DNA of 64,000 nt, from NCBI GenBank assembly GCA_003209425.1, contig QCRB01000004.1, positions 1-64,000 on the forward strand. Reading direction: 5' to 3'. Under the pieces are notes generated by a model. It made no database searches. It saw nothing but the letters and a program-made list of their open reading frames with translations, and was not told the origin of the DNA. Below are positions 42,866 to 52,565 of the stretch, piece after piece. This DNA is from Prochlorococcus sp. AG-459-E08. GTDB taxonomy: Bacteria > Cyanobacteriota > Cyanobacteriia > PCC-6307 > Cyanobiaceae. Made by a program: the position numbers and the translations under genes. Within the stretch, counting starts at the first letter, position 1; each line of letters begins with the position of its first letter.

Positions 42866-43327
42866 CTAATATTTTATCTGAAGTTTACCAGCTATTTCTT
42901 CTAATTCAGGACCCTCTTCGATCCATTGTTCAAGTATTATTTTTGCTGAAAAACTATCAATCAATCCTGATTTATCTTTTTTTATTCCAAATCTATCTGA
43001 AGATTCCCAAGTTGAACTATGTTCGTTGACGTAAGAAAATGGAAGCTTTAATTCATTTGAAAGTAATTGACCATAATTTTTACAGTCAATAGCTTGATTG
43101 GTCATTTGACCTTTCTCATCTAGTGGAATACCCACAATAAACCCAGTCAAATTAAATTCATTTATATAATTTCTAATGATTTTAATCTCTTGATTATTTT
43201 CAAACCGTTTTACTGCTGGAAGTATATTTGATGTTATGCAGAGGGGATCACAATAAGCTAATCCTATTCTTTTGGTACCTATGTCCAAACTCAAAATTGA
43301 CTTGGGTTTGGGTTTGCAAAATTTCAC
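42866..43327 (-). CDS. ruvX: Holliday junction resolvase-like protein RuvX/YqgF
   Basis: [45 protein letters not shown]. Confidence 0.88.
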   Translation of the reverse strand: MKFCKPKPKSILSLDIGTKRIGLAYCDPLCITSNILPAVKRFENNQEIKIIRNYINEFNLTGFIVGIPLDEKGQMTNQAIDCKNYGQLLSNELKLPFSYVNEHSSTWESSDRFGIKKDKSGLIDSFSAKIILEQWIEEGPELEEIAGKLQIKY

Positions 43328-44379
43328 TTTGTTTTTAATGGAAAAGGAGATGGATATGGATTACCTTGTGGACTTAATTTTTTAAAGATTGATTCTAAAG
43401 ATTGATTTATTTTATTTACTTGTTTGGCTTCATTCTTAACTATTGTGTTCCTGATAAGAATTATTTCTTGATTTTTTTCTTTGAGATTACATTCTTCGAG
43501 AAAAAGATTTAATTGAGAATTTTCTTTGTAGGTTTTTAAATATGAAACAGGTGATTTTTCAAAAAATCTTTTTATAAATTCTTTTAAAATAGAATTGAAT
43601 CTCTTATCCCAATATCTACTTATAGTTAAAGTATAAATTTCTTCATTTTGATAATTAATATCTTTTAAAATTGTACATAAAACTGAATTTTGATATGTTA
43701 AAGCACCACTCTTAGAGTTATTTCTTTTGAGAATGTCGTCTTGATCAAAATCTAAAATATTTCTTATTAAAGGAGATTGATTTGATCTTATGAAATTAAC
43801 TAGTTTTAATATATTTTGTTGATTAATGTTTTCGAATTCATTTATTAATTCATAGGAATTACTATTTTGATTTATAGATTTATTTAGATCAGAACCATCC
43901 CAAAGGATTATCTCTCCTAACGGTTGAAAACCTAATTCTCTTGAGCTTGAAATGAGGTCAACATTATTTATATCAGCGTTAATTATCCAACTTGAAGTTT
44001 TGATGTCTTTTATTGAGATAGATTTTTTTATCAATCCTAAAGTTAATTGTTTATCTGTTAAAGAACACTTGTTGTTAATCAACTTGGGCTTAGATATTTT
44101 TAAGCAAGTCTCTTTTTTGTTTAAAGGAAAAATATTCAAATAACCAATAATATCGTTTCCATATTTAGCAATTATGCATTTATTTTTATTTTTCTTAAGA
44201 TTATTTAAAAAAATTTTAAAGTCATCAAAGGTATTTATAATTGCCATTTTTAAAAACCAATTATTCAATTCCTTATTTTTTATATCAATTAAAAGATTAA
44301 TGTGCCTTATATGAAGTTCTTCAAAAGTTACTTCCATTCCTTTTTTAGATTGAAAAGAATAAGAGGTTTCTTTTTTCAT
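43324..44379 (-). CDS. Conserved hypothetical protein, GNAT-like
   Basis: [23 protein letters not shown]... weakly resembles a GNAT fold; 4-nt overlap with ruvX. Confidence 0.5.
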   Translation of the reverse strand: MKKETSYSFQSKKGMEVTFEELHIRHINLLIDIKNKELNNWFLKMAIINTFDDFKIFLNNLKKNKNKCIIAKYGNDIIGYLNIFPLNKKETCLKISKPKLINNKCSLTDKQLTLGLIKKSISIKDIKTSSWIINADINNVDLISSSRELGFQPLGEIILWDGSDLNKSINQNSNSYELINEFENINQQNILKLVNFIRSNQSPLIRNILDFDQDDILKRNNSKSGALTYQNSVLCTILKDINYQNEEIYTLTISRYWDKRFNSILKEFIKRFFEKSPVSYLKTYKENSQLNLFLEECNLKEKNQEIILIRNTIVKNEAKQVNKINQSLESIFKKLSPQGNPYPSPFPLKTK

Positions 44380-45546
44380 TTACTTTTTTTCTCTTATTAA
44401 TACTATAGGGGTTTTTTCATCTCCATTGCCAGCTGGATTAGATATTAAGTTTCTTTTGAGTATTTTATTTACTTTTTTATTTGAACTAGCTAAGACTTTC
44501 ACACCTCCAAGATCATTAACATCGACAACAGCAACATCTATATTTAGATAGTTAGAGACCTCCTTACAAAATAAATCCGCATTGAGAGGACCTATAACTA
44601 TACTCTTGTCATAAGGTGTAACTGTACCGCTTATATCATCAATGAGGGATGATTCTGAACCAGTTAATCTATAAAACATACCTTTAATACCAACTAATTT
44701 AAAAATAAATCCAACAAATAGTGCAAAGGTTATTCTTGTAACTCCGATTCTATTTATTAATAATTGCATGCCGCAAGCTGTTGCGAGACTGCTTGTAGGG
44801 TGAAAAAAATAACATAAAGCTTTCGAATATAAACTATATTCTAAATTTTGAGGGGAAATATATCTATTTTGCATAATCGCTAGCGGACTCTCGCCGATTG
44901 TTAAAATATCATTTTTTTCTACAATTCCTTTGCAGTATTCAATCACAGTACTTACTGGGTTATCAAAGCAACCAAGTAAATCAGTTTTAATAGCAAAAGC
45001 TTTATATTTATTATTTATTGGAATTTCAAAAACTTCTCTCGGCCTTTGTTTTTGACCATCTAAATTAATTAACAAACAATCCTTATTATTTGAAATACCA
45101 AAATGTCCATAGTTCTCCCAAAATACTTTTAACCATAGATATTTTATTTTTTTTCTAAAATTGTTATTGCTAAATTTATATATGATTCTTACAAATAATT
45201 CTGAATTTGACTTGATAATTGTTGTTGGCCAGTAATTATTTAAGTTCTTAATTTTATTATTTTCATATATATAAATATCTTCTCGATAATTAAAATTATG
45301 GCAATATTCGTTACCTTTACTTTTAAAAAAATCTAATTCAAAATTTATATTAGATACCATAGTCTCTTTGGTTTTACTTTTATTAGTTATTTTTAAATCA
45401 ATAATTAATTCGTTTAAACCTTCCTTTTTTTTGATTTTGTAATTTATAGGTACCAGATTTAACTTTGATTTGGGCGAGTTTTTAATATATAAATCTGAAA
45501 GAATTAAAAAAATTAAAAGAACTAAGGGGATAATTATTAATATCAT
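44380..45546 (-). CDS. F420-0:gamma-glutamyl ligase (CofE)-like membrane-anchored protein
   Basis: N-terminal TM; C-terminal AFAIKTDLLGCFDNPVSTVIEYCKGIVEKNDILTIGESPLAIMQ and SIVIGPLNAD. Confidence 0.65.
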   Translation of the reverse strand: MILIIIPLVLLIFLILSDLYIKNSPKSKLNLVPINYKIKKKEGLNELIIDLKITNKSKTKETMVSNINFELDFFKSKGNEYCHNFNYREDIYIYENNKIKNLNNYWPTTIIKSNSELFVRIIYKFSNNNFRKKIKYLWLKVFWENYGHFGISNNKDCLLINLDGQKQRPREVFEIPINNKYKAFAIKTDLLGCFDNPVSTVIEYCKGIVEKNDILTIGESPLAIMQNRYISPQNLEYSLYSKALCYFFHPTSSLATACGMQLLINRIGVTRITFALFVGFIFKLVGIKGMFYRLTGSESSLIDDISGTVTPYDKSIVIGPLNADLFCKEVSNYLNIDVAVVDVNDLGGVKVLASSNKKVNKILKRNLISNPAGNGDEKTPIVLIREKK

Positions 45547-45554
45547 TTTTTAAA

Positions 45555-46103
45555 TTAATTTTTATTTTTATCTTTTTTTTCAGAAATGATACTGTTGTAT
45601 TCATTAAAACTTTCTACAGAAAATGTCGTATCTTCTATATCAATTCCTTTAAGTTCTCCTATAACTTTGTTTAATTCATCGATATTAAGCATTCCATTTT
45701 TATCATATTTAACTTCACCATCACTATTTAAAATAATGGTTTGTGGTATTAATCCGTTCCAATAATAATTAGGTTCATTTCTAAGATCAGACTTTTCTTT
45801 ATCCTGTAATTCATCAGTAGTTAGAGCAATGATATCTATGTTATTTCTCCATATTAAATCTAAACCAGATATTATCGGAGCCATAGCTTTACTATCTGAG
45901 CTATCGTCAAGATAAAAAAATAAAACTGCGACTCTTTTATTTTTTAATGATTCCTGTAGAGTTGTCTGGGGAGGAACTATAGCCCCATTACCTGCGTATA
46001 TAGGAAAGATGTTGCCATCGTAACTATCAGTATCTCTAGAGGCATTTGCTTTATATGGACTTAAGAAAATTAATGCTATTAGGATCCATTGAATTATTTT
46101 CAT
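45555..46103 (-). CDS. Thioredoxin-fold lumenal/periplasmic protein (possibly the cyanobacterial PSI-accumulation-factor family)
   Basis: Signal peptide and VAVLFFYLDDSSDSKAMAPIISGLDLIW...PQTIILNSDGEVKYD thioredoxin-like layout without a CxxC. Confidence 0.55.
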   Translation of the reverse strand: MKIIQWILIALIFLSPYKANASRDTDSYDGNIFPIYAGNGAIVPPQTTLQESLKNKRVAVLFFYLDDSSDSKAMAPIISGLDLIWRNNIDIIALTTDELQDKEKSDLRNEPNYYWNGLIPQTIILNSDGEVKYDKNGMLNIDELNKVIGELKGIDIEDTTFSVESFNEYNSIISEKKDKNKN

Positions 46104-46117
46104 TAAAGTTTAAAAAC

Positions 46118-47734
46118 TTACTTTGAACTTGATCTTCCTAATCCTTGAAGGATTCCTTTCCCAACTAAACCGATAGCTTTGCCAACGACCTTTGTAAGAA
46201 AAGTTACGAAAAGATTACCGATATATTTTACAGCAACTTCTAACTGCGGTGCTACGGCATCTCTTATCTCAACTAACAATGTAACTTGTTTTTGTAGCCA
46301 TTCTAGATTCTCTAATTCTTTCTCCCTATTTTCATTTTTAAAGTATCGGGTAAATTTTTTATTGATAATATCAATATATTCTCGTTTACTCTCATACAGG
46401 TAGATAGGTAAATAAATATAGTCATGCCAGCGATTGTAGTTATTAATATTATTTCTAAATCTTTCAAAATTTCTTGTCGATTGTAATTCGGGATTTATGA
46501 GTACAGTCCTTAATTCAGGCCAAGAAGAACAAATATTAAAGATTTCAGAAGCTAATAAATTACAGTTCCTTATTGTCCAATTTGAAATTATATTTTCAAG
46601 TATCAAAAACGATTCTGTTTCATATAGAGGGAGTAATTTCCCATCATAGTCAAGAGCTTCATTTTTAATAATTGGCTCAATAAACATTATTGATTCATGT
46701 GATTCTCTATCTATCTCTTCGCAACTTACTTCACTATAAATAAAATCATTTATTGAAATAGATTGGCCTCCTTTTTTTAATCGAAAATAGCTGTCTGTGA
46801 TATTTGAAATTGTATTAACTTTAAGTTCTTTTATAAGGGAATTTAAATCATCTTTAAAATCTTTCTCCTTATAGTTTTCCTTAATATTTTTTACTAAATT
46901 ATCTAACTCTTCTAACATTTTGCAAATTAGTCGTGAAATGAATTCTTTTTTTATCCCAGAGAGAATTATTGATGAATTATTAAATTCAACCTGTAAGTTA
47001 GTTGAGCTATACCTTTCTTTTAGTCTATCTAAAATTAAATTCCATATTTCTGTAGTGTTTTTATCTTTAATGAATACAGTATTCTTATTTTCAATATTAA
47101 TTTTATTTTCGGTGTAAACTGCCTCTGTATAAAGTTCTAGTGAATTACCCCATAAGAAAATTAGAAAAGATTTTGCAGTAATAAGTTCTCTTAATCTTCC
47201 TTTTAAAATAAATTTATAAAATTCTGGTGTTGAATCAGAGTTTACATATTTGAATATATAATTAATTTCAGAATCTATTTGTTTAAGACCTGAAGTTAGA
47301 ATTTTTTGACTAAAAGAGAGAGGCTTATTTTTGTTTAATTGAACTCGGGAATTATTTTCAATATCAAATACCCTTCCTCCATTTAAAATGGTATCAATAG
47401 ATTCAAGAACTTTTTCTGCACTGGGATTTAAAAGTAAACCTTCAGCATTTAACGATGGAGGGGTATTTACTTCATAAAAAAGTTCGCCAGAGAGAATTAT
47501 AAGAAACTTTGACTCATCATATCTTTCTCTCAATTTTAATAATTCTAACCTTATAAGATCTTCTGATTGGAAATTAAGAACATTCCATATAACTAAATCC
47601 GGAGTTTTATCTCCTGTCCCATTATTAAAATTAATGTCTAAATTTTGGTCTAGTGATGTTAATTTAAGCGATAAAGATTCTGCTATTAAGCTTGGAGCAA
47701 TAATCAATATCGATTTTTTTGAAATTAATTCCAA
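46118..47734 (-). CDS. DUF3685/Ycf55-like protein with receiver-like N-terminus
   Basis: N-terminal LIIAPSLIAESLSLKL...PDLVIWNVL...FLIILSGE...GLLLNPSAEKVLESI resembles a degenerate receiver domain; C-terminal WLQKQVTLLVEIRDAVAPQLEVAVKYIGNLFVTFLTKVVGKAIGLVGKGILQGLGRS. Confidence 0.65.
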   Translation of the reverse strand: MELISKKSILIIAPSLIAESLSLKLTSLDQNLDINFNNGTGDKTPDLVIWNVLNFQSEDLIRLELLKLRERYDESKFLIILSGELFYEVNTPPSLNAEGLLLNPSAEKVLESIDTILNGGRVFDIENNSRVQLNKNKPLSFSQKILTSGLKQIDSEINYIFKYVNSDSTPEFYKFILKGRLRELITAKSFLIFLWGNSLELYTEAVYTENKINIENKNTVFIKDKNTTEIWNLILDRLKERYSSTNLQVEFNNSSIILSGIKKEFISRLICKMLEELDNLVKNIKENYKEKDFKDDLNSLIKELKVNTISNITDSYFRLKKGGQSISINDFIYSEVSCEEIDRESHESIMFIEPIIKNEALDYDGKLLPLYETESFLILENIISNWTIRNCNLLASEIFNICSSWPELRTVLINPELQSTRNFERFRNNINNYNRWHDYIYLPIYLYESKREYIDIINKKFTRYFKNENREKELENLEWLQKQVTLLVEIRDAVAPQLEVAVKYIGNLFVTFLTKVVGKAIGLVGKGILQGLGRSSSK

Positions 47735-47813
47735 GACTAGATTTCTTATCTCTTATACAAAATTAACTAACAATTACTGTAAACACCAGCCTTAAATCAA
47801 TTTTTATACTCTT

Positions 47814-48581
47814 TTAAGCGTAATAATTTCTGTTTAAATCAAAGTCATTTAATCTCTCTGATGACAATACATTATTCGCTTCGTTTATCGTGAATTTATT
47901 TTCATATAGAGCTTTACCTACAATTACTCCAAAGAGTCCAGAGCTTTCAAATTTTACTAACGATAATAAATCAGAAATTGAACCAACACCTCCAGAGGCT
48001 ATTACTGGAATATCTGTAATTTCAAGTATGCTATTTATGAATTCTTCATTTGTCCCTTCTAAGGTCCCATCTGTATTTATATCTGTAACAATAAAACTAG
48101 CAATTTTTAATGAAGAAAACTCCTTTACTAGATCTGTGGCAAAAATATTAGATTGCTCAAGCCAACCCCTTGTACTAACTTTTCCATCTTTTGCATCTAT
48201 CCCAACAATTATTCTTCCAGGAAATTTGTTTGATAAGTCTTTAACTAGTTCTTTATTTTCTATTGCAGAGGTTCCCATGATAACTTTCTCAATACCATAA
48301 GAAAATAATTTTTCTATCCTTTCTTGAGACCTTATCCCTCCACCTATTTGAATAGGTATATTAATTGTTTTTGCAATCTTTTTTATTGATTTATCGTTTG
48401 TTGGGGATCCAGTTTTTGCAGCATCCAAATCAACTATATGTATATATTTTGCCCCTTCGCTTTCCCAAAATTTAGCTTGCTCATGAGGCTCTTTGGTGAA
48501 GTCTTTTCTTTTATTAAAGTCGCCTTTAAAAAGCCTTACACACTTACCATTCATTAAATCAATTGCTGGTATTAGGTTCAT
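47814..48581 (-). CDS. hisA: Phosphoribosylformimino-5-aminoimidazole carboxamide ribotide isomerase
   Basis: LIPAIDLMNGKCVRLFKGDF, IHIVDLDAAKTG, IQIGGGIRS, VGIDAKDGKVSTRGW, TDGTLEG. Confidence 0.96.
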   Translation of the reverse strand: MNLIPAIDLMNGKCVRLFKGDFNKRKDFTKEPHEQAKFWESEGAKYIHIVDLDAAKTGSPTNDKSIKKIAKTINIPIQIGGGIRSQERIEKLFSYGIEKVIMGTSAIENKELVKDLSNKFPGRIIVGIDAKDGKVSTRGWLEQSNIFATDLVKEFSSLKIASFIVTDINTDGTLEGTNEEFINSILEITDIPVIASGGVGSISDLLSLVKFESSGLFGVIVGKALYENKFTINEANNVLSSERLNDFDLNRNYYA

Positions 48582-48667
48582 AGAATCATCCTTTTCATTA
48601 ATTACTTATTAGTAGTACTATTCAATATATAATTCTATTTAAGATTACTACTTCAGTTAAATATTTT

Positions 48668-49594
48668 TTGAATATGAAAATTCTTGTAATGGGTGGCACT
48701 AGATTTGTTGGCAAGTCTTTGGTTGGAAAGTTATTAAGTAAAAATTATGATATTGATATTTTCACGAGAGGAAATAAAAGTAATCCTGAAAAAACAAATT
48801 TAATTAAAGGTGATAGAAATAATTCAGAAGATATCGTCAAGCTAAGAAATAAAAAGTATGATGTTGTTTATGATATTTCTGGACGAGAGTTAGAACAAAG
48901 CAAACTTCTTATAGAAAATTTAGATAACTCTTTCCAGAGATATATATATGTCAGCTCTGCAGGTGTTTATAAAGATAATTGTGAACTACCCTTATCCGAA
49001 GTTGATCCAATTGATCCAGATAGTAGGCACAAAGGAAAGTTTGAGACAGAAAATTGGTTAAAAAACCAAAAAATTCCTTTTACAAGTTTTAGACCTACTT
49101 ATATTTATGGACCAGGAAATTATAATAAAATTGAAAATTGGTTTTTTGAAAGGTTATTTACTAAAAAATCTATACCATTCCCTGGTGACGGGTCTTTAAT
49201 TACTCAGCTGGGTCATGTTTCTGATCTAACTGATGTAATGATTAGGTGCATCAATTTTGAAAATTCTAAAAATAATATTTACAACTGTTCAGGTGAAAAA
49301 GGAGTAACAATCAAGGGTTTAATTTATTTCTGTGCGAATGTGCTTGGATTAAACCAAAATGAGATTTCTTTAAGAACATTTGATTATCAAAAATTAAATC
49401 CTAAATCTCGAAAGGGATTTCCAATTAGATTAAATCATTATCAGACTGATATCTCTAAGATAAAACGTGATTTAGATTGGGTCCCAACTTTTGATTTACT
49501 AAATGGTTTAAAGGATAGTTTTGCAAAAGATTTTAATAATAAAAAGAGTGAGGGGTTTGATGAAAATTCAGATAATATTCTTTTTAATTCTTAA
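48668..49594 (+). CDS. NAD-dependent epimerase/dehydratase family protein (CSP41-like)
   Basis: ILVMGGTRFVGKSLVGKLL, YIYVSSAGVYKDN, SFRPTYIYGPGNYN. Confidence 0.85.
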   Translation: MNMKILVMGGTRFVGKSLVGKLLSKNYDIDIFTRGNKSNPEKTNLIKGDRNNSEDIVKLRNKKYDVVYDISGRELEQSKLLIENLDNSFQRYIYVSSAGVYKDNCELPLSEVDPIDPDSRHKGKFETENWLKNQKIPFTSFRPTYIYGPGNYNKIENWFFERLFTKKSIPFPGDGSLITQLGHVSDLTDVMIRCINFENSKNNIYNCSGEKGVTIKGLIYFCANVLGLNQNEISLRTFDYQKLNPKSRKGFPIRLNHYQTDISKIKRDLDWVPTFDLLNGLKDSFAKDFNNKKSEGFDENSDNILFNS

Positions 49595-50107
49595 ATAGCC
49601 TAATAAAGTCACAAAAGTCATGATGAATCCTAACCAATAAAAAATTAAAGCCAAATTATTCAATAAGCTTATTTTTAATGGAGTAAAGAAGGTAATTACT
49701 GAAATAAAAAAGAAAAATGTTTTAAATTTACCCAACATAGATGCTGGTAAACCGTCTTTTGCAGAGTTCCTAAGGCTAGAGATAATAAATTCTCTAAATA
49801 ATATTAATGAAAAAGACCAGAAGGGTATAAAATTATTTTTACAAAGGAAGGTTAAAGGAATTAAATAGAATATTTTATCGCTTAAGGGATCAAGGATAGT
49901 TCCTATTCTGGTTTTAAGATCAAATTTCCTTGCAATTAACCCGTCAAAATAATCAGTTAAACCTCCAATAATAATCAATATAAAGACATAAAAAGGTCTG
50001 TTAGTTTCTAAAAAAAGTATTAATGGAAATGCAAGGAAAAGGCGAGATATCGATAATAAGTTGGGAATATTCAATGCCAAATTTTTAAGTTTTTTTCTTA
50101 ATAACAA
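49568..50107 (-). CDS. pgsA: CDP-diacylglycerol--glycerol-3-phosphate 3-phosphatidyltransferase
   Basis: NIPNLLSISRLFLAFPLI, GGLTDYFDGLIARKFDLKTRIGTILDPLSDKI (CDP-alcohol phosphotransferase motif). Confidence 0.92.
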   Translation of the reverse strand: MLLRKKLKNLALNIPNLLSISRLFLAFPLILFLETNRPFYVFILIIIGGLTDYFDGLIARKFDLKTRIGTILDPLSDKIFYLIPLTFLCKNNFIPFWSFSLILFREFIISSLRNSAKDGLPASMLGKFKTFFFFISVITFFTPLKISLLNNLALIFYWLGFIMTFVTLLGYLRIKKNII

Positions 50108-50287
50108 ATTAGTTTTTGTATATAAAAAATATAGTACACTCTCAACAAGCTTATATTTTGTGAAATTTTAAATAGTTTTTAATGCTAGATTGTAAAACAT
50201 AATTTAAATCTGAATCCTAAAGATTATAAACTCAACTTTTTTTATGATTGATGATGTTTTATATTACGAGATAATTCCTTATATCTA

Positions 50288-50899
50288 ATGCAGCCTCATA
50301 GCCTAAAGCTATCTCCAGAATCTGATTTGATAAATTCAATTAAAGAATATTCTTTATCGAATAATTTATACGGGTATGTTTCTGGAGTGGTTGGTAATCT
50401 TAGAAAAGTTTGTATTCAATGCCCTGGAAATCAAGAGATAAATAAATTTGAGGGAAATCTAGAGATAGTTTCTTTAAATGGACATTTTAATAAAGGAGAT
50501 GTTCATTTACATTTGAGTTTTGCAGATGAGGGATGTAATGTCTTTGGCGGGCATCTTGAGGAGGGATGTATTGTAAAAAAAGGTACTGATATATTATTAC
50601 TTTCTTTTGAACAAAAAATTATTAATATCTCGAGTAATGATTTATTAAAAAATGAATCTCGTGTAAAAGCATATATTTTAAAGGATTGTCCTTGGTCTAA
50701 AAGAGCAATTAGGTTGCTTAATTCTTTATCTATCCCTCATGAAGTTACTTTAATAGACAATGATGAGAGCTTTCAGGAAATAATGGCTCAAAGTAGCCAT
50801 AATACTTTCCCTCAAATATTTTTGGATAATAAATTTTTTGGAGGATATGATGAACTTTCAGAACAAGCAAAATTGGATAACTTAATTTCATTTAAGTAA
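50288..50899 (+). CDS. PPC/DUF296 domain fused to a glutaredoxin domain
   Basis: N-terminal SGVVGNLRKVCIQCPG...GDVHLHLSFADEGCNVFGGHLEEGCIV (PPC); C-terminal VKAYILKDCPWSKRAIRLLNSLSIPHEVTLID...TFPQIFLDNKFFGGYDEL (glutaredoxin). Confidence 0.85.
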   Translation: MQPHSLKLSPESDLINSIKEYSLSNNLYGYVSGVVGNLRKVCIQCPGNQEINKFEGNLEIVSLNGHFNKGDVHLHLSFADEGCNVFGGHLEEGCIVKKGTDILLLSFEQKIINISSNDLLKNESRVKAYILKDCPWSKRAIRLLNSLSIPHEVTLIDNDESFQEIMAQSSHNTFPQIFLDNKFFGGYDELSEQAKLDNLISFK

Positions 50900-50909
50900 T
50901 CTAAATTTT

Positions 50910-51098
50910 TTAACTATCACGATTAGTAAGCTTTTCAGCAACTAATTCATCCTCTAACTGCTTTATTAATCTTGATACAAGACTTTGAAATTCTGGTTGA
51001 CAGCCTTTAAATGCAGCTTTATGTCTTATTGGCTCATTTCTAGTCCTTAAATCAGTAAGCATTAATTGTAATGCGTCAATTTTGGGATTTATTTTCAT
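50910..51098 (-). CDS. Conserved hypothetical protein (62 aa)
   Basis: Intact ORF between coding neighbours; MKINPKIDALQLMLTDLRTRNEPIRHKAAFKGC. Confidence 0.6.
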   Translation of the reverse strand: MKINPKIDALQLMLTDLRTRNEPIRHKAAFKGCQPEFQSLVSRLIKQLEDELVAEKLTNRDS

Positions 51099-51124
51099 AG
51101 TTTTAATTTATATATTTACATCTT

Positions 51125-51784
51125 TTAAATCATTTGCATAGCTTTTTTAAAAGATATCTTTTTATTATCATTAGAACTTGTAACTTCTATTAATTTATTT
51201 ATGGATTCTTTATTTTTTAAAGAATCTATACAACATTGCGCAACTAATCTTCTTGGGATTGATCCATTAGTTTGATTATCCTCTTTTGAATAATTTATAT
51301 TTTCTGATTTAATATCTTCATTTTCCTTTAATCCTCCAGGTCTAATAATAGTCCATTCGAAATTTGAATTTCGTAGAAAGTTTTCACCTAATTTCTTCCA
51401 AATAAGAATTAAACCAAATAAGTTTAATGGGTGAAATAATTTGCCAGTACAAAGGGAACTAACTAAAATAACTCTTTTAATACCAACTCTTTTACAACTC
51501 TCTAATTGCCTGTATACACCTAATGCATCAACCTTTGCAGGACCAGTTAAATCTAATGATGCTCTCGCTCCAGTCGCAATTACCAAAGCATCAATATCTT
51601 TTAAAGCTTTATCAAGCTCTCCTTTTTTGTCTAATGAAACCCTAATTGTTTCTAAACTCTCTAGTCCTTCTGGGACTTTTGAATTCTTTCTAATGATTTG
51701 CCTTACTTTATATCCTTTCTTAACTGCTTCTTCGGTAATTCTATAACCTGTTTTCCCCGATGCACCAGAAATAGCTATTTTCAT
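51125..51784 (-). CDS. NAD(P)H-binding atypical SDR protein
   Basis: IAISGASGKTGYRITEEAVKKGYKVR, GIKRVILVSSL, WTIIRPGGL. Confidence 0.85.
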   Translation of the reverse strand: MKIAISGASGKTGYRITEEAVKKGYKVRQIIRKNSKVPEGLESLETIRVSLDKKGELDKALKDIDALVIATGARASLDLTGPAKVDALGVYRQLESCKRVGIKRVILVSSLCTGKLFHPLNLFGLILIWKKLGENFLRNSNFEWTIIRPGGLKENEDIKSENINYSKEDNQTNGSIPRRLVAQCCIDSLKNKESINKLIEVTSSNDNKKISFKKAMQMI

Positions 51785-51818
51785 GATTAAAAACTAATTT
51801 AAATATTATATAAATTTC

Positions 51819-52472
51819 TTAAGGCTTTTTACATATAAATTTCTTTTTTCTTTTGGGATAAAGAGTGCGACACAAATAACATTTTGTTCCATCACAGCCT
51901 CTTGCTGTGCAGTATTCTCTTCCATAAAAGATTATTTGCAAATGTAAAGTATTCCAATCATTAACAGGAAATAATTTTTTTAGGTCTTTTTCTGTTTGAA
52001 CTACGCTATTTCCATTTGTTAGACCCCATCTTTGTGACAACCTGTGTATATGCGTATCCACTGGGAATGAGGGAATTTTAAACACTTGTGACATTACAAC
52101 TGATGCAGTTTTATGACCTACCCCTGGAAGAGATTCAAGCTTCTCAAAAGAATCTGGGACTATCCCTTTATGCTTCTCAATCAAGAGTTTAGATAGGTTA
52201 TAAATGTTCTTTGATTTTTGATTAGATAGACCTAAAAATTTTATGTATCCATAAATGCCTTTAATACCTAGCTTTGCCATCTTTTCTGGATTATCTGCAA
52301 CCTTAAATAAGTCTTTTGTTAGTTCATTAACTTTTTTATCTGTTGATTGAGCACTTAAAACTACGGCGACTAGAAGTGTGTATGCATTTGTATGATCAAG
52401 AGGTATTGGAGGCGATGGATATAACTTTTTGAGTTCCTTGAGTATTATTTCTGCTCTTTCAGACTTTCTCAT
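51819..52472 (-). CDS. nth: Endonuclease III
   Basis: LLVAVVLSAQSTDKKVN, LPGVGHKTASVV, PVDTHIHRLSQRWGL, C-x6-C-x2-C-type Fe-S cluster CTARGCDGTKCYLC. Confidence 0.95.
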   Translation of the reverse strand: MRKSERAEIILKELKKLYPSPPIPLDHTNAYTLLVAVVLSAQSTDKKVNELTKDLFKVADNPEKMAKLGIKGIYGYIKFLGLSNQKSKNIYNLSKLLIEKHKGIVPDSFEKLESLPGVGHKTASVVMSQVFKIPSFPVDTHIHRLSQRWGLTNGNSVVQTEKDLKKLFPVNDWNTLHLQIIFYGREYCTARGCDGTKCYLCRTLYPKRKKKFICKKP

Positions 52473-52565
52473 TAAATTTAAATTAAATGGTGTATAAAAT
52501 TATACAAGGGATATTTTAGGTGAATATTTTCTGCTACTTTAATATATTTAAATAAGAAGAACTCA

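Noticed and set aside
47890-48300. 136-aa plus-strand ORF in hisA
   Set aside because: Antisense shadow of hisA coding.
52491-52506. tgtataa-aa-ttataca inverted repeat upstream of futC and nth
   Set aside because: 7-bp A/T-rich arms are common by chance in this composition, and it overlaps likely -10-type sequence.
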